Origin: an uncultured Bacteroidota bacterium
GTDB lineage: Bacteria; Bacteroidota; Bacteroidia; Chitinophagales; Chitinophagaceae
Direction of reading: 5' to 3'
Assembly (NCBI GenBank): GCA_946887345.1
Contig: CAMPKR010000132.1
Span: 1-7,065 of the forward strand
DNA length: 7,065 nucleotides
Numbering within the stretch: position 1 is the first letter of the stretch; each line of letters starts with the position of its first letter. Made by a program: the position numbers and the translations under genes. The notes below the pieces were generated by a model, which saw only the letters and a program-made list of their open reading frames with translations, was not told the origin of the DNA and searched no databases. Below are positions 1-5,283 of this stretch, one piece after another.

Positions 1-302
1 AAAAAACCTCCCCCTCCCCATTGCATTAAGTTAAATAGAATGCTAAAAATGCCTAGTGATAGCACCAGGCCGTAAATCACTCCTAGCAGAACGTCTGACC
101 TAGAAATATCTTGGTAACTTGTTGCTTTGAACATTCTGCGGAATCTGACACCGTTGAATAATGCGACCCCAAAAATCATATACATCAGGCTCAGTAAAAA
201 CAAACTTAAAGCTGCAAGAACAACACCTCCGGGCACGGCTATTACCTTCATTATAGCAAACAATACCGAAAGTAGTACAAGAACTATCTCAATTATGCGC
301 AT
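1..302 (-). CDS. Small multi-pass membrane protein, N-terminal part (runs off left edge)
   Basis: Reading the minus strand from the ATG at 302-300 gives 100 codons with no stop before the window ends, so the gene is cut off at its 3' side. An in-frame TAA lies two codons upstream, which makes this ATG the first available start. The product is strongly hydrophobic, with apparent membrane segments at about residues 3-22, 26-50 and 71-93. The second and third are separated by a basic, polar loop (RFRRMFKATSYQDISRSD, about 53-70). A similar motif ends the first and third segments: IMKVIAVPGG near residue 17 and LFNLMQWGGGG near residue 89. This recalls the K-x-x-x-W-P-G-type hydrophobic repeats of small Bacteroidota membrane proteins, including the GldL-like group. 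That comparison is from memory and weak, so I give no function. The run of C near position 10 on the plus strand is simply the codons of the Gly-rich WGGGGF segment. Confidence 0.82.
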   Translation of the reverse strand, partial: MRIIEIVLVLLSVLFAIMKVIAVPGGVVLAALSLFLLSLMYMIFGVALFNGVRFRRMFKATSYQDISRSDVLLGVIYGLVLSLGIFSILFNLMQWGGGGF

Positions 303-364
303 CCTTTAAACTATTAAAGCATTAAAATAGAATATAGACCTGGTATTACCCAATCAATCCCCGT

Positions 365-396
365 TGTTCGAGATGTTCCGCAGGGCATCTCGAACA
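365..396. repeat. Long perfect hairpin, REP-like
   Basis: An 11-bp perfect stem is formed by 365-375 (TGTTCGAGATG) and 386-396 (CATCTCGAACA). Inside it 376-378 (TTC) can pair with 383-385 (GGG) through two G-U pairs and one C-G pair, leaving the tetraloop CGCA (379-382). No T-run follows on either strand, so it does not look like a simple intrinsic terminator. A smaller hairpin follows at 409-423 (CCGTT, loop CTCCA, AACGG). The form is that of a REP-type extragenic palindrome. Copy number in the genome is unknown. Confidence 0.75.
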
Positions 397-476
397 CCCA
401 ATATAAAGCCGTTCTCCAAACGGATTCATAGAACCGCAGCCGAATGATGCAGAAGCTCAATTTCAAAAAACCCGCC

Positions 477-665
477 AATCCCAAAAATCCCAGTTCAGAC
501 AAAACAACCCCTCTGGCGCAGGAGTTAGCGCAGCGCTCCTGTGTCTATACAAGTAAACCGGTCTCCCGACCGGCCTATTCCTGCCTAAGCAGGAAACCCG
601 CAGCAACCGGGTTATTAACCGATTCAAGTTACCCTTCGCAATCCCAAAAATCCCGGTTCAGACAA
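477..665. repeat. Multi-hairpin element bounded by 26-bp direct repeats
   Basis: The 26-mers at 477-502 and 640-665 differ only at the 16th base (A at 492, G at 655); both contain CCCAAAAATCCC followed by GTTCAGACAA. Between them lie four consecutive hairpins. First, 515-524 pairs with 536-545 (10 bp including two G-U). Second, 558-563 with 568-573 (CCGGTC, loop TCCC, GACCGG). Third, 578-584 with 589-595 (TTCCTGC, loop CTAA, GCAGGAA). Fourth, 595-600 with 608-613 (AACCCG/CGGGTT). A further palindrome, GGTTATTAACC at 610-620, competes with the last one. The arrangement resembles a compound intergenic repeat or small non-autonomous element. No transposase-like gene and no target-site duplication were identified. 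Confidence 0.65.
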
Positions 666-681
666 TCGCACCTCAAATAAC

Positions 682-709
682 TTATCCACAAAACCGCCAA
701 TGCGGATAA
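682..709. promoter_or_regulatory. Inverted pair of DnaA-box-like 9-mers
   Basis: Positions 682-690 read TTATCCACA, the classical DnaA box. Positions 701-709 read TGCGGATAA, which on the minus strand is TTATCCGCA, one mismatch from that box. The two face each other with 10 bp between them and are followed by a T-run at 711-717. They also form an inverted repeat (TTATCC/GGATAA), so the match may come from the palindrome itself. A role in DnaA binding is inference from the motif only. Confidence 0.3.
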
Positions 710-771
710 CTTTTTTTGGAATCGGCATCTTCCCCATACTAACTTTACAAAAAAGAGTGACAGCAGACTTA

Positions 772-795
772 TCAACTTGTCAACCTGTCAACTTA
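772..795 (+). repeat. 8-bp tandem repeat upstream of the HTH gene
   Basis: Three consecutive 8-mers, TCAACTTG (772-779), TCAACCTG (780-787) and TCAACTTA (788-795), end 15 bp before the ATG at 811. They lie where the 5' untranslated leader or promoter of the HTH gene should be. They could be operator half-sites or slippage-generated repeats; the sequence does not decide between these. Confidence 0.55.
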
Positions 796-810
796 TAAAC
801 CTAACAGAAA

Positions 811-1497
811 ATGTACTCTTCTAATCACGAACGCTATCAGTTCGCAGAGCAGCTGTATAGCCTTACCGACAAATCAATCCCCGAGATCGCAGAGCTGACC
901 GGCATTCCCAAAACAACTCTTTACGAGCGTGCACGCAAATACAGCTGGACTACCCAGAAGCGGGCCGTCCGCCGCTCTCCTATTGTTATCGTGGAGGAAA
1001 TGTACCGCGAACTGTCAGAGCTCAACTCAAAGATCAGCAGGCGCCCCGAAAAACAACGCATTGCCACCCGAGAGGAAGCAGAGCTGCGGCGGAAGATACT
1101 CGCCTCCATCGCTGCTATCAAAAAATACCCCACCCATGCCGAGGTGAACATGATCATGCAGAGCCTTAAAAAGTATATCAAAAGCTCTACCTCCCGCCAC
1201 GAAGAATTTGCTAAACTGATTGATGCGTTCATGTGCCACCGCGATATCTACGGCTTTGCATCCTTCCTGCCCGAGCACGGCGTTGACTTAAACATGCCTG
1301 CAGAGCAGGATATTGATCTCATATTCGGTACCCGCGAGCTGGAGATCGAAGAATCTCCCTACAACTACGACGACCCGCTCGACTCACATCAGCTGGACCG
1401 CGGCCCCGCTATCAATAAAAGAACGGACATAGAAGATGCCCACCTATTAGACGAAGAACCCGGCGAAACCCCGCCCACAGCCCATCCCGGCACATAA
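811..1497 (+). CDS. Orphan HTH protein resembling phage terminase small subunits
   Basis: This is a 228-residue soluble protein. The ATG at 811 is the only start after an in-frame TAA at 802-804, and no Shine-Dalgarno sequence is seen. Residues 7-46 form a helix-turn-helix: an amphipathic first helix (HERYQFAEQLYSL), then SIPEIAELTG, then recognition helix PKTTLYERARKYSW. This pattern resembles the N-terminal DNA-binding domain of terminase small subunits and gpP-N-related proteins. Residues 58-125 are helical and charged (IVIVEEMYRELSELN, then REEAELRRKILASI), as in an oligomerisation core. From about residue 160 the tail is acidic and proline-containing and looks disordered. No terminase large subunit, portal or other phage gene lies nearby, so packaging is unlikely to be its present job. 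It could be a domesticated phage gene or a lineage-specific DNA-binding protein. A phased motif array begins 16 bp after its stop. The gene looks more GC-rich than the sequence just upstream. Confidence 0.8.
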   Translation: MYSSNHERYQFAEQLYSLTDKSIPEIAELTGIPKTTLYERARKYSWTTQKRAVRRSPIVIVEEMYRELSELNSKISRRPEKQRIATREEAELRRKILASIAAIKKYPTHAEVNMIMQSLKKYIKSSTSRHEEFAKLIDAFMCHRDIYGFASFLPEHGVDLNMPAEQDIDLIFGTRELEIEESPYNYDDPLDSHQLDRGPAINKRTDIEDAHLLDEEPGETPPTAHPGT

Positions 1498-1513
1498 TCC
1501 ACTTTACTGAACT

Positions 1514-1618
1514 CCGTACTACACCGTACACACACCGTACAAGTCCGTACAGACATCGTACACCTCCATACACACACCATCCAAACCCATACACACACCG
1601 TACACCTCCGTACAAAGA
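1514..1618 (+). repeat. Phased array of ten CCGTAC-like motifs (five 21-bp units)
   Basis: CCGTAC or a one- or two-base variant starts at 1514, 1524, 1535, 1545, 1556, 1566, 1577, 1587, 1598 and 1608. Spacings alternate strictly 10 and 11 bp, so the true period is 21 bp with two motif copies per unit, an average of 10.5 bp, close to one turn of B-DNA. Six copies are exact CCGTAC; the other four are TCGTAC, CCATAC, CCATCC and CCATAC. ACACA commonly follows the second motif of a unit. There are no unique spacers, so it is not a CRISPR array. Even units with changed bases keep the spacing exactly. It may be a binding-site array or a minisatellite grown by slippage. Confidence 0.85.
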
Positions 1619-1630
1619 AAAATACACGAC

Positions 1631-1721
1631 TCTCCTCCTGGCAGGGAGGAGACAGGCTTTGTCGCTTGTCGACAAAGACAGAGGAGGGAAACACAGCGAG
1701 CGTGCTAATTAAGCAACTAAT
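1631..1721. repeat. G/C-rich double-hairpin element, copy A
   Basis: Hairpin one pairs 1631-1638 (TCTCCTCC) with 1645-1652 (GGAGGAGA). Hairpin two pairs 1657-1664 (CTTTGTCG) with 1670-1677 (CGACAAAG). A second G-rich motif, GAGGAGGG, follows at 1681-1688. The element ends in a tail at 1692-1721 that contains CACAGCGA and GCTAATTAAGCAAC and is shared with copy B. The layout (C-rich arm, G-rich arm, second hairpin, G-rich motif, conserved tail) matches copy B although the stem sequences differ. Confidence 0.7.
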
Positions 1722-1742
1722 GCCTCCCCCGACTCAACAAAG

Positions 1743-1831
1743 CTCCCCTCCTGTTTTTAGGAGGGGTGGTCTCGGCTCAGCCGAGGCCGGGGAGGTAGAG
1801 CACAGCGACCGGGGCTAATTAAGCAACCAAT
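1743..1831. repeat. G/C-rich double-hairpin element, copy B
   Basis: Hairpin one pairs 1745-1752 (CCCCTCCT) with 1759-1766 (AGGAGGGG). Hairpin two is CTCGGCTCAGCCGAG at 1771-1785. A G-rich motif, CGGGGAGGT, spans 1788-1796. The tail at 1801-1831 repeats that of copy A, including CACAGCGA and GCTAATTAAGCAAC, with a few changes and one length difference. It lies about 110 bp after copy A in the same orientation. Confidence 0.7.
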
Positions 1832-1845
1832 CCCACCCAACAATT

Positions 1846-1896
1846 CCCCCTTTGTGCGATAGCACTGTGCGTAGCTGAAGGGGGTCAGGGGGATGT
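1846..1896. repeat. Third G/C-rich palindromic element
   Basis: CCCCCTT at 1846-1852 pairs with AAGGGGG at 1878-1884. Inside it GTGC (1854-1857) pairs with GCAC (1862-1865). A second G-run, CAGGGGGATG, follows at 1886-1895, as the G-rich motif does in copies A and B. The conserved tail of A and B is absent. It is probably a related REP-type palindrome rather than a third full copy. Confidence 0.55.
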
Positions 1897-1959
1897 CCTC
1901 GACACAAACAAATCCCCTCGCCCAACACAAATTGAGTCATCCCGCCATTGAGAATTGAA

Positions 1960-2748
1960 TTAAAACCCATTCATCTTATAGTCCGCCATTACCACCTTCA
2001 TATTCGCAGACTCGTTTATCTCTGTCACCAGCATGCTGCTTTCTATCACATTGTTCTTATAAAAATTGGCTTCCATCAGCATGCCGTTCATTCCACGCAC
2101 ATTGCGAAAGTATCCCGCCATTGGCCCGCGGGAATTGGCCTGTGCTATGTTCACAGGTATCTTGGGACTGATGTACATTTCTGTTCTTCTGTTGTCTTCT
2201 TTATCCTCGCAGATATATTCTTCACAGAGGTATCCCTGTATGGTCTTTGTCTTGCCTGTCTTGCGGCAGTTGTTGTCGCCCTTTACCTCGCCCTTCTCCA
2301 TGCGCTCTTCACGTTTAGCTATTGCATCACCGCTCATAAAGGCATTGATATTGATAGCCATACCCGTCTTCTTCTTCACGTCCAGCATCAGCATCGTGTT
2401 GCTCTTCACAGCGTATACCATCAGCATTTCATCCCTTTTCTTATCATCGGCCATGCTCGTTGCCAGGTTGGCATTGCTCAGGTTAATGAAGTACTTCATA
2501 TTACTCACGTCTTTTTTCTGCCCTTTCTTATAGCTCGTTATCTGCATGTTTAGCGAGAGCGGAAACATGTACTCCGGGTCCACCTTGGCATTCAGCACTT
2601 TGCCCTGCATCCATTCGTTGTACTGCGCCATTCCCGGCTCACCATGCTTTTTTTCCTGGTCGTCATGTATCTTATCTCTCACCTGCCCTCTTTGCCCGAA
2701 GGCAAGACTTGCAGTTAATAAAAAAACGGGTAACAATAACTTTTTCAT
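1960..2748 (-). CDS. Secreted DUF4412-like protein, methionine-rich
   Basis: This is a 262-residue protein that starts with a typical signal peptide (MKKLLLPVFLLTASLAFG, probable cleavage before Gln19), so it should be exported to the periplasm or beyond. The segment KTGKTKTIQGYLCEEYICED (about 163-182) followed by an aromatic and basic stretch (MYISPKIPVNI) matches what I remember of the DUF4412 core, a family frequent in Bacteroidota and without a known function. Cys161, Cys175 and Cys180 are the only cysteines. I count 23 methionines in 262 residues, many in the second half; this could suit a metal-exposed or oxidation-exposed protein, but that is speculation. The gene stands alone: it is convergent with the HTH gene and divergent from the DUF58 gene, with about 190 bp in between. 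An A-rich leader precedes the ATG, and no Shine-Dalgarno is seen. Confidence 0.83.
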   Translation of the reverse strand: MKKLLLPVFLLTASLAFGQRGQVRDKIHDDQEKKHGEPGMAQYNEWMQGKVLNAKVDPEYMFPLSLNMQITSYKKGQKKDVSNMKYFINLSNANLATSMADDKKRDEMLMVYAVKSNTMLMLDVKKKTGMAININAFMSGDAIAKREERMEKGEVKGDNNCRKTGKTKTIQGYLCEEYICEDKEDNRRTEMYISPKIPVNIAQANSRGPMAGYFRNVRGMNGMLMEANFYKNNVIESSMLVTEINESANMKVVMADYKMNGF

Positions 2749-2942
2749 ATGCGTCGTTTTTTGGATGAAGTGAAACAGGATTGCCCATTAAAATTAACGA
2801 AATATTATCCGCTAAAATCCCGCAATTGTGGTATTTATGTAAACGCATGATAAACTGCATCTTAGTAAATACTTAACGGTGGCCAGCAAGCTCCGGACCG
2901 CTGAAATTGGACAGTAATTAGTATTTTCAGGCATAGAATAAC

Positions 2943-4331
2943 ATGGACAGAAAAGAGATCAAACGAAGATTCCGGTATTACCTGCAGTATTTCCCCTTTA
3001 CACTCAATACCCTGCTCTGCGGTCTTGCAGTCTTCTTTGCCTTTAAGCTGCTATACAAACCCATCAATCCTAAGAAAGGCGACATCTCCCCTTTCCTGCC
3101 CTTTATCCTGCTGATGGCGAAAATGGCCTTCTGGTTTGTAACGGGGCTTATCCTGCTTTCGTTGCTAAGTACTATAGCCTCTTGGGTCTACTTCATGTAC
3201 CTGGATAGCAAACGAAAGTCAGGACTGGAAGTAGAGTTCACCATGGAGACTGTTAAGGGCAAAAAGAATAAGCTCTTCCTGAACGCCATGGTACAGGGCA
3301 TCTTCAGGCCACTGCTGGGCTTTGTAAAAGGCCGTCTTTTTTATGATAATTATGAAATGACCGATCGCTTCAGCCTGCTATCCAATAAGCTAAAGGAGCG
3401 CAGCTGGCAACGTGCAGCCATTGTTGGGAGGTCGAGGTTGGAGTTGCCCGACATAAAGGAGTATCAGCTAAAGGGCGGCTTTGTCTACTTCCAGGATATG
3501 CTGCATATTTTCTCACTGGCAGTGGCACAACCTATATCAGGCCACTTCTACCAACCACCTGTATTGGCCGAAGACGACGACCGCGAAGTATACCCTAAGA
3601 AGACAGAGCAGATGGATGTGCGCATAGAGCAGATGCGCCGCGTGGAAGGTGAGCCACTTAACTATAAGGACTTTGAAGCAGGCGATGATGTGCGCCGTAT
3701 AGTATGGAAGGTATATGCCAAAAACCGGGAACTGGTAGTGCGGATACCCGAGATGTTTGAACCATATGCCTCGCACCTGTACTTCTATGCCTCCTTTCAT
3801 GCCGCAGTGAAGGCAGCCTGGCTGAACGAGGGCTACCTGAAGGAAATGCTCAACTACTACAAGAACTATGTGTGGACAGTATACGACACCCTGTCTAAAA
3901 AAGAATGGGAAATGCGCTATATACCCGATCAGACACTGACCGTGCCTGAGCATCTCACAGAGGCTGAAAAGAGCGCGCGTATCATCAGCAACAGCAACTG
4001 GCATGCAGATAAGTCGGTAGCTATGTATTTTAAACCTAAGCAAGGCGCAGTACTCTGTATATCCTCTTTAGTAGACCCTGAAGAATTGAGAAACATCATC
4101 AGCCAGTGTGATGCGTCTACTGTAGTATACTTCGTAAAGGTTTCCCGTGTCTTCCGTCACTTCGTTCCCTGGAACTGGGTGAAGCGCCTCATCTTCCTGC
4201 CACCTAAGGACAGGCTTTCTAAACTGCGGGGCACCTGGGTGTTCTCACCTATCAGGCTGCAGATACAGCGGAGGGAAAAGGAGATAGAAGCGATTTTGAA
4301 TGACAGCAGTGTTATTGTGGGGGTGTTGTAG
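2943..4331 (+). CDS. DUF58 domain membrane-anchored protein
   Basis: This is a 462-residue protein. The ATG at 2943 follows an in-frame TAG three codons upstream, so the start is well fixed. After a basic N-terminus there are membrane segments at about 19-37 and 51-87. The rest is probably cytoplasmic. The DUF58 signature is clear at 239-268: LNYKDFEAGDDVRRIVWKVY, then an A-K-N-R-E-L-V-V-R-I-P-E stretch. This is the family's Y-x-x-G-D-x-x-R-x-I-x-W pattern followed by a basic strand. An upstream segment, FQDMLHIFSLAV (about 183-194), sits where relatives have a D-P-hydrophobic-G-L-F turn. DUF58 proteins often neighbour a MoxR-type AAA ATPase and von Willebrand factor A proteins in envelope or stress operons. 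No such partner is in the window: the gene is flanked by a divergent and a convergent gene and appears monocistronic. Molecular function is unknown. Confidence 0.88.
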   Translation: MDRKEIKRRFRYYLQYFPFTLNTLLCGLAVFFAFKLLYKPINPKKGDISPFLPFILLMAKMAFWFVTGLILLSLLSTIASWVYFMYLDSKRKSGLEVEFTMETVKGKKNKLFLNAMVQGIFRPLLGFVKGRLFYDNYEMTDRFSLLSNKLKERSWQRAAIVGRSRLELPDIKEYQLKGGFVYFQDMLHIFSLAVAQPISGHFYQPPVLAEDDDREVYPKKTEQMDVRIEQMRRVEGEPLNYKDFEAGDDVRRIVWKVYAKNRELVVRIPEMFEPYASHLYFYASFHAAVKAAWLNEGYLKEMLNYYKNYVWTVYDTLSKKEWEMRYIPDQTLTVPEHLTEAEKSARIISNSNWHADKSVAMYFKPKQGAVLCISSLVDPEELRNIISQCDASTVVYFVKVSRVFRHFVPWNWVKRLIFLPPKDRLSKLRGTWVFSPIRLQIQRREKEIEAILNDSSVIVGVL

Positions 4332-4348
4332 GCTGGTTGACCTTTTGT

Positions 4349-4411
4349 CTTAGCGACACTTTGCGCTTCTTAGCGTTCTTCGCGGTTAAAGTTAAAACGC
4401 CAAGGTCGCTA
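4349..4411. repeat. GCG-periodic inverted repeat between convergent genes
   Basis: The left arm carries GCG triplets starting at 4353, 4363, 4373 and 4382, embedded in CTT-N-GCG units such as TTCTTAGCG and TTCTTCGCGG. The right arm carries the complement CGC at 4398 and 4407. The outer ends form a perfect 7-bp inverted repeat, TAGCGAC (4351-4357) and GTCGCTA (4405-4411). From memory, similar CTTNGCG-type repeats are scattered between genes in Bacteroidota and other bacteria. It may serve as a terminator or stabiliser for the facing transcripts, but no T-run is present. Confidence 0.6.
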
Positions 4412-4462
4412 GTCTGTAGGCTGTTGTTCTCTATCGGGCTGTATCAGGAATGCTCAACTGGA

Positions 4463-4486
4463 CATGGTTCGGCTCCGCTCACCATG
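4463..4486. repeat. Small hairpin near the end of the pheT operon
   Basis: CATGGT (4463-4468) pairs with ACCATG (4481-4486) around a 12-nt G/C-rich centre that can form two more base pairs. It lies about 57 bases after the stop of the last gene of the leftward operon. It could protect or end that transcript, but no adjacent U-tract makes it a standard terminator. Confidence 0.4.
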
Positions 4487-4542
4487 ACAATACTCAACTT
4501 TGTAATTTGAGATGGCGGCCTGTGTCTGCGATGACTTGTTTT

Positions 4543-5283
4543 TTATGGTTGCGGTTCAGTTGGTGTAGAGGGTGCTACGTTCTTTTTATTCCAGTTGATG
4601 GCGTAGCCGAGATACATGTTGAAGTCGAAGACAGCTGTTTTTTCTCCTTTGCCGAAGCCTGCTATGCTATAAGGAGCCAGTTCTTTAAATGACTTGGGAT
4701 TGATCAGGAATTTGGCCCTGATATTGTATCCGGCAAAAAGGCTTGCCACCAGTTCAACACGCATGCCCCCTGTTATTTCCACCCAGTGAGCGGTAAGATT
4801 AGTGCCTGGTATTACGCCTGAACTATTACCGAAGTATTGGTTCTCTATGGTGTAATTAGCATCACTGCGCTTTATGAAGCCCATGCCATAGCGCAGGCCT
4901 ATAAAGACCATATCCCAGTCGGAAGCGCTCATGCGCTGCAGCATGGACTTCTGAAAACCAACCCGGAAGAAACTGTTGGAACTAGTGTATTGCAAGGTGG
5001 GCGCTGTATAATCAACTTTAGCATTACCGAAGCCTGCTTCCAATGCCAGGTAGATATCTTTAGGTAAAGAATAGTCGAAAGCAATTTCATAAGACTTCTT
5101 AGCACCGGTGAAGGAATTGAGTATGGGTTGGAAAAAGTCGACACCGACAGAGAAACGATTCTGCGTAACCACTATTTTCTTATCAGCAGTACTATCCTCA
5201 TCTTCCTGCGAAAAGGCGATCACCGGCAGACACAGCAGCGCCAGGCAACTAGTAATATATCTTAATATGCTGGGTACTTGCAT
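4543..5283 (-). CDS. Outer-membrane beta-barrel protein, DUF6048-like
   Basis: This is a 246-residue protein with a signal peptide at about 1-25 (hydrophobic core SCLALLCLPVIAFS, cleavage before Gln26). The mature part is a series of alternating amphipathic strands: FSVGVDFFQPIL, YEIAFDYSLPKDIYLALEAGFG, FFRVGFQKSML, DMVFIGLRYGMGF, HWVEITGGMRVEL and VFDFNMYLGYAINW. This is the look of a small outer-membrane barrel. The order of these blocks, especially the LTAHWVEITGGMRVEL stretch (163-178) and the final GYAINWNKK, matches my memory of DUF6048, which often accompanies a DUF6452 lipoprotein. The start codon lies 35 nt inside the preceding gene in a different frame, and no other start fits the signal peptide. 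It is the last gene of the operon. Substrate and function are unknown. The proline-rich C-terminus (about 237-246) lies after the last strand. Confidence 0.8.
   Translation of the reverse strand: MQVPSILRYITSCLALLCLPVIAFSQEDEDSTADKKIVVTQNRFSVGVDFFQPILNSFTGAKKSYEIAFDYSLPKDIYLALEAGFGNAKVDYTAPTLQYTSSNSFFRVGFQKSMLQRMSASDWDMVFIGLRYGMGFIKRSDANYTIENQYFGNSSGVIPGTNLTAHWVEITGGMRVELVASLFAGYNIRAKFLINPKSFKELAPYSIAGFGKGEKTAVFDFNMYLGYAINWNKKNVAPSTPTEPQP

Larger units (their letters stand above)
303..810. other. Gene-free, repeat-rich region between divergent genes
   Basis: About 500 bases separate the start of the leftward membrane protein gene from the start of the rightward HTH gene, so promoters for both should lie here. 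I could not identify a convincing Bacteroidota-type -33/-7 pair. The stretch is dominated by palindromes and repeats, listed separately. Short open frames at 314-502 (minus) and 444-680 (plus) run through the hairpins and direct repeats and have no protein-like composition, so I do not call them genes. Confidence 0.7.
1498..1959. other. Gene-free region between convergent genes, filled with repeats
   Basis: Some 460 bases separate the 3' ends of the HTH gene and the DUF4412-like gene. Almost all of it is structured: the phased CCGTAC array, then three G/C-rich palindromic elements, listed separately. Only about 1900-1959 shows nothing recognisable. Open minus-strand frames across 1389-1694 and 1412-1675 exist because the array contains no stop codons; they encode low-complexity Cys/Val/Tyr-Gly repeats and are not called as genes. 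Confidence 0.7.

Noticed and set aside
1..20. C-rich left edge as the end of a G-rich REP palindrome
   Set aside because: It resembles the G-rich motif of the elements near 1790, but it is the in-frame WGGGGF coding stretch of the minus-strand membrane protein and no hairpin is present.
127..309. Plus-strand open frame of 60 codons starting with TTG
   Set aside because: It is antisense to the hydrophobic membrane protein gene on the minus strand, which has a proper ATG and a far more protein-like sequence.
314..502. Minus-strand 62-codon open frame
   Set aside because: It crosses the long hairpin and the first direct repeat and looks like no protein I know. It could in principle be a small leader gene, but nothing supports that.
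444..680. Plus-strand 78-codon open frame
   Set aside because: It is made of the direct repeats and hairpins, its product is low-complexity with repeated peptide ends caused by the 26-bp repeats, and it has no leader signals.
696..717. Intrinsic terminator from GCGG-type stem plus T-run
   Set aside because: The inner stem (CCGC/GCGG around CAAT) is only 4 bp, the T-run is separated from it by several bases, and no gene ends upstream on the plus strand.
1514..1618. CRISPR array
   Set aside because: The repeats are contiguous 21-bp units with no unique spacers, and no cas genes are present.
1412..1675. Minus-strand open frame with heptapeptide repeats of the VYGGVRC type
   Set aside because: The 7-residue repeat is only the translation of the 21-bp DNA repeat. 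The frame also overlaps the end of the HTH gene and a hairpin.
1948..2553. Plus-strand 201-codon open frame
   Set aside because: It is antisense to the DUF4412-like gene, has a His-rich composition typical of reverse-frame shadows, and lacks a sensible start context.
2672..2860. Minus-strand 62-codon frame across the divergent promoter region
   Set aside because: It overlaps the start and signal peptide of the DUF4412-like gene in another frame and has no recognisable features.
3537..4043. Minus-strand 168-codon open frame
   Set aside because: It is a shadow of the DUF58 coding sequence, whose signature motif lies on the plus strand in this interval.
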